In this document: positions 14,969-21,539 of the stretch, piece after piece | How positions within the stretch are numbered: the first letter of the stretch is position 1 | How the letters are laid out: each line of letters begins with the position of its first letter | Assembly (NCBI GenBank): GCA_023420435.1 | Contig: JAEZWE010000005.1 | Location: forward strand, 1-21,539 | From: Bacteroidota bacterium | Lineage (GTDB): Bacteria > Bacteroidota > Bacteroidia > Flavobacteriales > Weeksellaceae | Length of the DNA: 21,539 nucleotides | Direction of reading: 5' to 3' | Translations under genes and position numbers: made by a program | Notes under the pieces: generated by a model | The model's database searches: none | What the model was told of the DNA's origin: nothing | Seen by the model: the letters and a program-made list of their open reading frames with translations, nothing else

Positions 14969-14994
14969 AAACCACAGTAAAAACTGTGGTTTTT
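14967..14994 (-). terminator. Terminator of the bacilliredoxin gene
   Basis: A perfect 12-bp stem AAAAACCACAGT (14967-14978) / ACTGTGGTTTTT (14983-14994) with a 4-nt loop. On the minus strand it is followed by a T-rich tract. The A/T flanks would also allow activity on the plus strand. Confidence 0.87.
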
Positions 14995-15012
14995 TTAATT
15001 TTTTACAGAAAT

Positions 15013-15423
15013 TTAGCAATATTCTTCGTAAGCGGCTTGCAAATTAGCAGCAATAGCACCAGCCGGATTTCCTTCGATATGGTGTCTTTCCAACATGTGA
15101 ACCAATTCTCCGTCTTTAAATAAAGCAACGCAAGGCGAACTTGGTGGAAATGGGGCTAAATGTTTTCTTGCTTCAGCAACAGCTTCCGTATCAAAACCGG
15201 CAAAAACAGTGGTTAAATGATCCGGTTTTTTATCTCCTGTTAATGAAAAAACAACACCGGGTCTTGCAGCTCCTGCAGCACATCCGCAAACAGAATTAAT
15301 CATCAAAAGGGTAGTTCCTTCTTTTTTCAATGCTGAATTTACAGCTTCAGAAGACGTAAGGTCTTCAAATCCTTTATCGGTAAGTTCTGCCTTCATGGGC
15401 ATTACAAGTTCTTGTGGATACAT
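15013..15423 (-). CDS. BrxA/BrxB family bacilliredoxin (thiol-disulfide protein)
   Basis: A 136-residue thioredoxin-fold protein of the YphP/YqiW (DUF1094) family, which removes bacillithiol from oxidised protein cysteines. The start MYPQELVMPMK and the active-site motif SVCGCAAGAARPG (Cys46, Cys48; CGC type) are diagnostic. SSPCVALFKDGELVHMLERHHIEG follows in the second half, and the protein ends in a Cys (136). Bacillithiol synthesis genes are known from Bacteroidota, so the role is plausible here, but none lie in this window. It is monocistronic, with its own terminator downstream and a leader of about 90 nt. Confidence 0.93.
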   Translation of the reverse strand: MYPQELVMPMKAELTDKGFEDLTSSEAVNSALKKEGTTLLMINSVCGCAAGAARPGVVFSLTGDKKPDHLTTVFAGFDTEAVAEARKHLAPFPPSSPCVALFKDGELVHMLERHHIEGNPAGAIAANLQAAYEEYC

Positions 15424-15466
15424 ATAAAATTTTTAAAATTAATTTGAAATTGTTTTTTTTGACATT

Positions 15467-15522
15467 CGAGATTCTCGGTTTGAATTTCAAAACTTAGATA
15501 TCGAATATCTCGTGCAAATTTA
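15467..15522 (-). promoter_or_regulatory. Possible promoter and hairpin leader of the bacilliredoxin gene
   Basis: TAAATTTG on the minus strand (15522-15515) fits TAnnTTTG; no TTG is at normal -33 distance. The transcribed leader just downstream holds AGATAT-CGA-ATATCT (15496-15510) and a CGAGAT (15467-15472) / ATCTCG (15507-15512) pair, which could form alternative hairpins. Suggestive only. Confidence 0.35.
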
Positions 15523-15583
15523 AAAATAAATTTACTCTACTATCTCTATCAATATTATGCCGTTTATCAATCGTGACAAATTG

Positions 15584-15615
15584 ACAAAAAAACCCGAAGT
15601 CGCTAAACTCCGGGT
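15584..15615 (-). terminator. Terminator at the end of the dcw-yqeY operon
   Basis: On the minus strand ACCCGGAGT pairs with ACTTCGGGT (9 bp with one G-U; plus-strand arms 15607-15615 and 15592-15600) around loop TTAGCG, followed by a T run (15591-15585). It lies about 115 nt beyond the yqeY stop. Confidence 0.75.
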
Positions 15616-15658
15616 CCTCAATCAAATCGATATGCAAAGGTTGAATATCCTATTTTCG

Positions 15659-15726
15659 GTTCAAAGTTCAAGGTTCAAATTATTCAAGGTTTTAGAACCC
15701 GGAAAATTGAACACTGAACATTGAAC
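15659..15726. repeat. Inverted repeat of GTTCAAN heptads in the 3' UTR of yqeY
   Basis: The left arm (15659-15678) is three heptad-like units GTTCAAA-GTTCAAG-GTTCAA. The right arm (15707-15726) reads TTGAACA-CTGAACA-TTGAAC, its imperfect reverse complement, with 17 of 20 positions paired plus one G-U in the minus-strand RNA. The 28-nt loop carries another TTCAAGG unit. It starts 3 nt after the yqeY stop and precedes the operon terminator. No coding sequence overlaps it. With the terminator and the bacilliredoxin leader it fills the 306-nt gap 15424-15729. Confidence 0.75.
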
Positions 15727-15729
15727 AGT

Positions 15730-16176
15730 TTACGAAAGCAGTTTTTTTGCCATTTCGGAAATCGATTTTCCGTCGGATTTTCCTGCTAACATTTTGGAAG
15801 CTGTTCCCATTACTTTTCCCAGATCTTTCATGCTTTCAGCTCCGGTTTCAGCAATGATGTTTTTTATTTCGGCTTCCAGTTCTTGCGAAGAAAGTTGCTT
15901 GGGAAGAAATTGTTCAATCACTTTCATTTGCGCTTCTTCCACTTCTGCAAGGTCATTTCTTCCTTGTGCAGCAAATTGTTCGAAAGAATCTTTTCTCTGC
16001 TTAATCATTCTCTGCAAAATAGCAATTTCCTGTTCTGCAGAAACTTCAGCACCTTTTGCTTCCGTTTTCAAAAGTAAAATTTGCGCTTTTACGGCTCTTA
16101 AAGAATCTAAAGCTACTTTATCTTTTTCGCGCATGGCGGTTTTTATAGCTTCGTTGATGGTATTTTCTAAACTCAT
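15730..16176 (-). CDS. GatB/YqeY domain-containing protein
   Basis: A 148-residue helical protein of the YqeY family, related to the tRNA-binding C-terminal domain of GatB. Family features are MSLENTINEAIKTAMREKDK at the start, LRAVKAQILLLKTE, the Gln/Arg/Lys helix ILQRMIKQRKDS, and the C-terminal half LPKQLSSQELEAEI...MKDLGKVMGT...GKSDGKSISEMAKKLL. The molecular role is not established; the domain suggests binding to tRNA or an amidotransferase. The ATG (16174-16176) lies 1 nt after the TAA that ends the ftsZ frame, so it belongs to the same operon and may depend on ribosomes finishing the ftsZ tail. Confidence 0.92.
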   Translation of the reverse strand: MSLENTINEAIKTAMREKDKVALDSLRAVKAQILLLKTEAKGAEVSAEQEIAILQRMIKQRKDSFEQFAAQGRNDLAEVEEAQMKVIEQFLPKQLSSQELEAEIKNIIAETGAESMKDLGKVMGTASKMLAGKSDGKSISEMAKKLLS

Positions 16177-16177
16177 G

Positions 16178-16471
16178 TTAATCTACATCTTTATTTAAAA
16201 AACGATTTTCGCGAACTTGCATGTGTCCGTTTTCATTTTCAGAAAGGAATGAATTAGTGCGTTGTTCAGAAGCATTTTCACCTTCAATGGCGATGTTTTT
16301 TCTTCTGAATGCAGGCACGGTTTCAAAATCGTCTTCTGCTTCGTTCATTTGATATCTGGAATTGAATTCCTTTAATTTATTTCTTCTTTCCTGAACTTTT
16401 GCTTCGTTGTTTTGGGTGGTTTTTGAGATGAAAGTAAACCCGCCAAATAAATTGGATTTCGGTTCTTCCAT
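16178..16471 (-). CDS. Detached C-terminal segment of FtsZ (conserved C-terminal peptide)
   Basis: This 97-residue open frame is in exactly the same frame as ftsZ upstream and separated from it only by the TAA at 16529-16531 and 19 further sense codons. It contains VPAFRRKN (residues 52-59), which matches the FtsZ conserved C-terminal peptide, preceded by the acidic EDDFET and followed by a tail ending NRFLNKDVD. In FtsZ this peptide docks to FtsA and other membrane tethers. Translation from the ATG at 16471 would require reinitiation 57 nt after the stop; otherwise it is the remnant of a full-length 638-codon ftsZ. The sequence shows no further lesions. It could be an untranslated remnant, a product of readthrough, or an artefact of a base error. 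Confidence 0.7.
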   Translation of the reverse strand: MEEPKSNLFGGFTFISKTTQNNEAKVQERRNKLKEFNSRYQMNEAEDDFETVPAFRRKNIAIEGENASEQRTNSFLSENENGHMQVRENRFLNKDVD

Positions 16472-16528
16472 TTCTTCAACAGCCGGTTTTTCATTTTTTA
16501 GTTCAGGAGTGATTTCTGTTTTTTTTGT

Positions 16529-18094
16529 TTAATCTTCCGGTAAAAAGTTAGAAACCGGTTCTTCATTATATTGTCCAACAGACTCTACAATTTCTTCAGT
16601 TTTGGTTTCCGAAATTTCAAATGAAGGTTCATTTTCGATTGGGTCATTCACAAAAAAGCTAAATTCAATAGGTTTTTCTTCTGAAAATGTTGAAGAAATT
16701 AGTTTGTCATCAATTTTATTTTCTGTTTCAAAAGAAAACGACTGCGTTTCAAGGTTTTCATCAGCAAAATCGTCATAAGAAAAAAGATCAATTTCTTGCG
16801 TTTCTTCCGAAGTTTTTTCCTCGAATTTTTCAAAGTTTTGAAGAGGAATTTCAAAAGTTTCGGAAATTTTCATATTTTTTGTTCGAACTTCGATTTTTTC
16901 CTCAACAATCATTTTTTTTTCAACAGTGCTCGATTGAAAAAACGGGGTTTGCGTTTCTGTTTCATCGTCTAGCCGAAACAAGTTTTTCTCGTTAAGATCC
17001 TCATTTTTTGATTCTTCTATTTCATTTTTCGATTTGAAAGGCGATTCTCTTTGGAAGTTAGCGTCATTCAAAGCAATTTTCACTTTTTCGGTAGAACCAG
17101 AATGTTTACGATTTTCTTTTGCAAAACCTGTGGCAATTACCAATACACTAATTGCATCTCCCAATTCTTCATCAGAACCAACACCAAAAATAATATCAGC
17201 CGTATTTCCTGCTTCACGCTGGATATGATCGTTGATTAAACCAATTTCGTCCATTGTAGCTTCTTCATTTCCAGATCTTATCAAAAGAAGAACATTTTTA
17301 GCACCTGTAATTTTGTTGTCATTCAATAAAGGAGAATCCAACGCTTTTCTTACCGCTTCTTCCGCTTTATTTTCTCCGGAAGCAGTTCCTGTTGACATTA
17401 ATGCAGTTCCTGAATTAGCCAAAACCGATTTCGCATCACGGAAGTCGATATTGACATCAAAATAACCGGTAATAACTTCTGCCATACCTTTTGCAGCGTT
17501 CGTCAACACTTCATCAGCCTTGGAAAAACCTTGTTTGAATCCTAAATTTCCGAATTGTTGTCTAAGTTTATCGTTGTTGATGACGATAAGAGAATCTACA
17601 TTATTTCTTAATTTTTCCAAACCTAAATCGGCTTGTTCCAAACGTCTTTTTCCTTCAAAACTAAAAGGAACGGTAACTATTCCCACGGTAAGAATTCCCT
17701 GATCTTTTGCCACTTTTGCAATTACAGGTGCAGCTCCGGTTCCAGTTCCACCACCCATTCCTGCTGTAATAAAAACCATTTTTGTGTTTTGTCCAAGCGC
17801 AGCTTTGATATCTTCAATACTTTCAATGGCGGCTTTTTCGCCCACTTCAGGATCTGCACCAGCACCTAAACCTTCGGTGATGGTAACGCCTAATTGAACT
17901 TTATTGGCTACAGGATTGTTGTCTAATGTTTGGGCATCTGTATTGCAAATCACGAAATCTACGCCGTGAATTCCTTTTTCGTACATGTGTTTTAGGGCGT
18001 TGTTTCCACCCCCACCAACACCAATTACTTTTATAATCGATGAATTTCCTTTTGGCAAATCGAAAGAAAATCCTTGTGTGCTAAATCCTTCCAT
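16529..18094 (-). CDS. ftsZ: Cell division protein FtsZ, ended early by an in-frame stop
   Basis: The tubulin-like GTPase that forms the division ring. The core is complete: nucleotide-binding GVGGGGNNAL (25-34), the tubulin signature GGGTGTG (114-120), the synergy loop NIDFRD (215-220, with the GTP-activating Asp residues) and the end of the core at about residue 325 (VLVIATGFAKENR). Residues about 330-521 are a long Glu/Ser/Phe-rich, probably disordered linker. The frame then stops at TAA 16529-16531 after NFLPED. The conserved C-terminal peptide that should follow is encoded in the same frame downstream (see 16178-16471). Read through, the product would be about 638 residues, a length I consider typical of this group. 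It lies 37 nt after ftsA. Confidence 0.95.
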   Translation of the reverse strand: MEGFSTQGFSFDLPKGNSSIIKVIGVGGGGNNALKHMYEKGIHGVDFVICNTDAQTLDNNPVANKVQLGVTITEGLGAGADPEVGEKAAIESIEDIKAALGQNTKMVFITAGMGGGTGTGAAPVIAKVAKDQGILTVGIVTVPFSFEGKRRLEQADLGLEKLRNNVDSLIVINNDKLRQQFGNLGFKQGFSKADEVLTNAAKGMAEVITGYFDVNIDFRDAKSVLANSGTALMSTGTASGENKAEEAVRKALDSPLLNDNKITGAKNVLLLIRSGNEEATMDEIGLINDHIQREAGNTADIIFGVGSDEELGDAISVLVIATGFAKENRKHSGSTEKVKIALNDANFQRESPFKSKNEIEESKNEDLNEKNLFRLDDETETQTPFFQSSTVEKKMIVEEKIEVRTKNMKISETFEIPLQNFEKFEEKTSEETQEIDLFSYDDFADENLETQSFSFETENKIDDKLISSTFSEEKPIEFSFFVNDPIENEPSFEISETKTEEIVESVGQYNEEPVSNFLPED

Positions 18095-18131
18095 ATATTT
18101 TTCTGTTTTTTTATTAATTGCTAATCTCTAT

Positions 18132-19496
18132 TTATTCTACTTCTTCGAAGAATTTTTTAACTTTTTCCAAAAGGTTTTGACCAAATGTGGGTCTAGTCCT
18201 TGTTTGTTCTACTGTTTTAGGTGCAGTTTCTTCTCCACGGAATTCTTCTCCAGCAGTTTCAGATACTGGTAAAATTTCTGTTTTTTGTTCAGGAGCTTTT
18301 GTTTCTTCCTTTGGTACAGGAACCGTTTTTTTATCTCGAATTTTCAAACTTTCCATTAAAAGACCGATTCCAGTTGCGAATTCCGGACCTTTTAAATATT
18401 GGTTTTTGTCATTCGCTACATATTCATTCGCAAAACCAAGACGGCTGTCGAAACCGGTTGTATAATTTGCCAACTGACGAATGTGTTTCAAATTAGAACC
18501 ACCACCCGTTAAAACGATTCCGGCAATTAGTTTTTTCTTTTGTTCGTAAGCTCCATAAGCTTTTAGTTCAGTGTTCACCATTTCCAAAATTTCTTCAACA
18601 CGGGCATTGATAATTTGTGCCAATGTTTTTAGAGAAATTTCTTTATCAGGACGCCCGTGAAGTCCAGGAATGGTAACATACGTGCTTTCTTTTTCCATTT
18701 CCGGAAGTGCCGATCCGAATTTTGTTTTTAGTTGTTCCGCATGTTTTTCGATAATAGAACAACCTTCTTTGATATCTTCAGTAATAATTCCGCCTCCGTA
18801 AGGAATTACACAAGTATGTCGAATAATATTGTCTTTAAAAATGGCAATATCCGTTGTTCCACCACCAATATCAACGATGGCAACGCCGGCTTCTTTTTCT
18901 TCTTTTGTAAGAACGGCTTCAGAAGAAGCTAAAGGTTCTAGAGTTAAAGCTTCCATTTCTAAACCCGCTTCTTTCACACATCTTGCAATGTTACGGATGC
19001 TTCCCATTTGTCCGACAACCACATGAAAATTGGCTTCTAAACGTTTTCCGTGCATTCCAACAGGTTCATGAATTTCACCTTCAGAATCTACTTTATATTC
19101 TTGTGGAAGAACATGGATAATTTCTTCACCAGGAAGCATGACCAATTTTTTTACCTGATCTTTTAATTTTTCGATATCGTCTTCCGTAATGTAAGTTTCC
19201 GGATTTTCACGCATGATGTAATCGGAATGTTGTAAGGAACGGATGTGTTTTCCGGCAATTCCTACGGTAACATTTTTAATGGGAACACCTGCGCTTTTTT
19301 GAGCTTCTTCTACAGCCGCTTTTATAGAGGTAATGGTTTGGGAAATATTGTTCACAATTCCTTTGTGTACGCCAAGACTTTTGGCTTTACCAACACCCAT
19401 CACTTCAATTTTGCCGTGCTCATTACGACGACCAACAATCGCAACAATTTTTGTTGTTCCGATGTCCAGTCCTACTGAATACTGTTGATTTTCCAT
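18132..19496 (-). CDS. ftsA: Cell division protein FtsA
   Basis: An actin-like ATPase that tethers FtsZ filaments to the inner membrane and recruits later division proteins; 454 residues. Motifs are the phosphate 1 loop VGLDIGTTKIVAIVG (8-22), the SHS2/1C region in the first third (VTVGIAGKHI...), phosphate 2 VAIVDIGGGTTDIAIF, and the adenosine site GIVLTGGGSNLKHI. A linker rich in Lys, Glu, Thr and Pro (about 385-435) leads to a C-terminal amphipathic helix, GQNLLEKVKKFFEEV, the membrane-targeting sequence. It sits between ftsQ (24 nt upstream) and ftsZ. Its FtsZ-binding partner peptide is the one cut off by the ftsZ stop. Confidence 0.96.
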   Translation of the reverse strand: MENQQYSVGLDIGTTKIVAIVGRRNEHGKIEVMGVGKAKSLGVHKGIVNNISQTITSIKAAVEEAQKSAGVPIKNVTVGIAGKHIRSLQHSDYIMRENPETYITEDDIEKLKDQVKKLVMLPGEEIIHVLPQEYKVDSEGEIHEPVGMHGKRLEANFHVVVGQMGSIRNIARCVKEAGLEMEALTLEPLASSEAVLTKEEKEAGVAIVDIGGGTTDIAIFKDNIIRHTCVIPYGGGIITEDIKEGCSIIEKHAEQLKTKFGSALPEMEKESTYVTIPGLHGRPDKEISLKTLAQIINARVEEILEMVNTELKAYGAYEQKKKLIAGIVLTGGGSNLKHIRQLANYTTGFDSRLGFANEYVANDKNQYLKGPEFATGIGLLMESLKIRDKKTVPVPKEETKAPEQKTEILPVSETAGEEFRGEETAPKTVEQTRTRPTFGQNLLEKVKKFFEEVE

Positions 19497-19520
19497 TGAT
19501 ATATACGATTTGATTTTTTT

Positions 19521-20510
19521 TTATTCTATTTTAACCTTTGCTTTAGGTTTTGTTGTTTTCTTTACAACTTCCTTTTTTACCGGTTCTTTGGTTTTCGTTT
19601 TTTCTACTGTTTTCGATTTTGGTTTTTCCTCTTTTTTGGTAACGACTTTAGGTTTTTCTTTTACTACTTTCGGAGGATTTGCTTTCGCTAAATTTTTCTC
19701 TGCTTCTGCTTTTTTCTTGGCAATTTCCGGTGCTTTGGAAAGTTCTTTTTTGCCTATTGCCAAAATACTGTCGTTTTCTTGAAAATCAGGGTTTAGTGTG
19801 GTAACAATTTGGTTATTGTACTTTACGGAAACTTTGCTGTATTTATCAGGATCCTGAAAAACCAAAAATTTTTCAGCAAATGCTTTAAATCCTTTTACTT
19901 TGAATTCTATATTTTCTAAATCTCCAATTTCTACTTTGTAATTTCCTTCGCTGGTAAGCAAATTATAATTTCCATTTTCTTTAGAGATTCCGATAAAATA
20001 TTTTCTGCTGAAATCGTCTTTGTTGATTTTTTGCACCAACTCCGCCAGTTGTTTATATTCATTTCGTTTTACATCACCCATTACCAGCATTGATGGATGC
20101 GAATAATTTTTGGAAACCGGAAATTCATTTCCTTTGGCATCAACATAAAAATCCTGATCATTTTTAAAAAGACGGAAAGCTGGAATTTTTTGTAAAATAT
20201 CAACATTTAAGTGTCCATTAAGATTCAAATAAACATTGGCACTGTCCACGGAAGGAAAGTTGTTCACTTCTTTTTCAAGATAAGGAATGTCGATATCACC
20301 AATTTTTTTTGTTGGATTCGATTTTTTGATGAAATCTTTAACATCTTTTTCATCAATGAAATACACGTTTTCTTTGCCTTGTGGAGAAAGAAGCCGTACC
20401 GATACCTTTTCCATTGTAGCATTATTGAAACGCTTCAATGAAAAACTCAACAGAAATCCAAAAATGATTACTGTGACAAGGATCTTCAATATTCTCCACT
20501 TATTTTTCAT
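19521..20510 (-). CDS. ftsQ: Cell division protein FtsQ/DivIB with Lys-rich tail
   Basis: A bitopic division protein that links early and late divisome components; 329 residues. A short basic N-terminus (MKNKWR) is followed by one membrane helix (about 7-24) and a periplasmic region. This begins with a POTRA-like segment (about 36-110; VSVRLLSPQGKENVYFIDEKDVKDFI..., then LEKEVNNFPSVDSANVYLNLNGHLNVDILQKIPAFRLF), followed by the beta domain. The last 75 residues (about 255-329) are low-complexity Lys/Pro/Glu/Val (for example KPKVVTKKEEKPKSK) and extend beyond the usual FtsQ fold. Identity is supported by position between murC and ftsA and by the fold pattern, since FtsQ sequences diverge strongly in this phylum. 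Confidence 0.92.
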   Translation of the reverse strand: MKNKWRILKILVTVIIFGFLLSFSLKRFNNATMEKVSVRLLSPQGKENVYFIDEKDVKDFIKKSNPTKKIGDIDIPYLEKEVNNFPSVDSANVYLNLNGHLNVDILQKIPAFRLFKNDQDFYVDAKGNEFPVSKNYSHPSMLVMGDVKRNEYKQLAELVQKINKDDFSRKYFIGISKENGNYNLLTSEGNYKVEIGDLENIEFKVKGFKAFAEKFLVFQDPDKYSKVSVKYNNQIVTTLNPDFQENDSILAIGKKELSKAPEIAKKKAEAEKNLAKANPPKVVKEKPKVVTKKEEKPKSKTVEKTKTKEPVKKEVVKKTTKPKAKVKIE

Positions 20511-20541
20511 GTTTTTCTAAACCTTCTTTTTTATCCTTTTT

Positions 20542-21539
20542 CTAATTTTTATTTTTTAACCACTCTAAAACCGGATCATATAAAGTGTCGATGTTTCCGG
20601 CGCCCACAGTGAGTAAGATGTCGAATTCCGTTTCTTTAATTTTGTTAAAAGCATCTCCCAAAGTTGAAAGTTGTTTATGTGGATGCTCCACTTTTTCTAA
20701 GAGGCATTCTGAAGTAATTCCGGGAAAATTTTCCTGAAGTTCTCTTGCAGGATAAATATCCAAAAGAATTAATTCATCACTGTTTTCCAGGCTTTTGGCA
20801 AAACCTTCTGCAAAGTCTCTCGTTCTGCTAAACAAATGAGGTTGGAAAACCACCAACAATTTTTTATCAGGATAAAAAGTTCTTATCGAACCAATGACAG
20901 CATTCAATTCTGTGGGATGATGTGCGTAATCGTCGATATAAATTTTCCCGTTTTCCAGAATATGTTTGGTATATCTTCTTTTGATTCCTTTGAAACTTTT
21001 GATTCCTTTTTTTAAAATTTCAAAATCAACACCTAAAGTATTGAGTAAAGCAATGGCTGCCGTAGCATTTTCTACATTATGAATTCCCGGAATTTCCCAA
21101 GAGAATTCTATGGTTTCCTCTCCTTTATGAAAATCAAATATCATCCAACCATCGATAATTCTAAGGTTGTCGGAATAATAATCTCCCTCTTCATTTACGG
21201 CGTACGTTTTTGAAGGTCTTCCTATATTAATTCCTTTTCTTACAAAAAGTTGATTTTCTTCAGGAATTAAATCCGCAAATTCATTAAAACCTTCTTCAAT
21301 GGTTGCAACATCGCCATAAATGTCTAAATGATCTGCATCTGTAGAAGTAATAATGGCCCAATCCGGAGACAAATTCAGAAAACTTCTGTCGTATTCATCT
21401 GCTTCTAAAACCGAGTATTTATTTCCGTTATATAAAAAATTCGATTTAAAATTTTCAGAAATTCCACCCAAAAAGCATGAGAAAGGCAAATTGGCTTCTT
21501 TACACAAATGCGCCACCAAAGTTGAAGTTGTCGTTTTTC
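20542..21539 (-). CDS. murC: UDP-N-acetylmuramate--L-alanine ligase (MurC), 5' end outside the window
   Basis: Mur ligase that adds L-Ala to UDP-MurNAc, the first peptide step of peptidoglycan synthesis. The window holds about 331 C-terminal residues. It opens inside the ATP loop (KTTTSTLVAHL at 21537-21505), so roughly the first quarter is missing; the TTG at 21519 is internal, not a start. Visible family motifs are VLEADEYDRSFLNL, DADHLDIYGD, GIHNVENATAAIAL, YIDDYAHHPTEL and FQPHLFSRTRDF. The related ligase Mpl is excluded mainly by context, since ftsQ, ftsA and ftsZ follow directly as in a dcw cluster. The stop is 31 nt before the ftsQ ATG. Confidence 0.94.
   Translation of the reverse strand, partial: KTTTSTLVAHLCKEANLPFSCFLGGISENFKSNFLYNGNKYSVLEADEYDRSFLNLSPDWAIITSTDADHLDIYGDVATIEEGFNEFADLIPEENQLFVRKGINIGRPSKTYAVNEEGDYYSDNLRIIDGWMIFDFHKGEETIEFSWEIPGIHNVENATAAIALLNTLGVDFEILKKGIKSFKGIKRRYTKHILENGKIYIDDYAHHPTELNAVIGSIRTFYPDKKLLVVFQPHLFSRTRDFAEGFAKSLENSDELILLDIYPARELQENFPGITSECLLEKVEHPHKQLSTLGDAFNKIKETEFDILLTVGAGNIDTLYDPVLEWLKNKN

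Noticed and set aside
14558..14980. Plus-strand open frame of 140 codons within the GH3 gene
   Set aside because: Antisense to conserved GH3 motifs and running through the promoter and terminator region.
15424..15729. Small protein gene in the 306-nt gap between the bacilliredoxin and yqeY
   Set aside because: No convincing frame was found; the gap is explained by a leader, a terminator and the heptad hairpin.
16513..16530. Programmed frameshift at the A8 run just after the ftsZ stop
   Set aside because: The frame before and after the stop is the same, and the run lies downstream of the stop, so no frameshift is needed or able to bypass it; a single substitution explains the data better.

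Overview
The window is AT-rich chromosomal DNA from a member of the Bacteroidota, most likely class Flavobacteriia and close to Chryseobacterium (family Weeksellaceae). The evidence is the protein families and their order, several promoters of the Bacteroidota type (TAnnTTTG around -7, sometimes TTG around -33), little use of Shine-Dalgarno sites, and tRNA genes without an encoded CCA. The taxonomic placement is inferred from recognised proteins, not from a search. Nearly all of the window is housekeeping DNA; no phage, insertion sequence or CRISPR array was found.

Layout, left to right. 1-2817 (+): the end of an unrecognised gene with a clear terminator, then a compact ferrous-iron uptake operon, feoA-feoB plus a 49-residue Cys-rich FeoB-associated protein. 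2921-5791 (+): glmM (phosphoglucosamine mutase, cell-wall precursor supply) and a TPR-repeat protein, closed by a bidirectional terminator. 5819-8980 (-): an OB-like DUF3127 protein with an SSB-type acidic tail, then aat, an EamA transporter and an M20 amidohydrolase, the last three tightly packed. 9143-9429 (+): three tRNA genes, Leu(UAG)-Gly(GCC)-Leu(UAA), with a promoter and a terminator. 9568-13418 (+): mutL, a rhomboid protease, a membrane-anchored endonuclease/exonuclease/phosphatase protein and a small lipoprotein in one tightly packed operon. 13415-15423 (-): a GH3-family acyl-adenylating enzyme with a nearly leaderless promoter, and a bacilliredoxin. 15730-21539 (-): the division end of a dcw cluster, murC (partial)-ftsQ-ftsA-ftsZ, followed directly by a GatB/YqeY-domain gene.

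The most notable observation is in ftsZ. The reading frame is broken by an in-frame TAA at 16529-16531 after residue 521. The same frame continues without another stop through 116 more codons. That continuation carries the conserved C-terminal peptide (VPAFRRKN), which would normally contact FtsA and other partners, and it ends 1 nt before the yqeY start codon. FtsZ as written therefore has a complete GTPase core and a long acidic linker but no C-terminal docking peptide. This could be a sequencing error, a nonsense mutation, readthrough, or a two-part FtsZ; the sequence alone cannot decide.

Other points worth a second look are a MutL with a degraded endonuclease motif, a 20-nt-arm hairpin built of GTTCAAN heptads behind yqeY, a Lys-rich periplasmic tail on FtsQ, a terminator-like hairpin between two tRNA genes, and non-ATG starts for feoA and the TPR gene.
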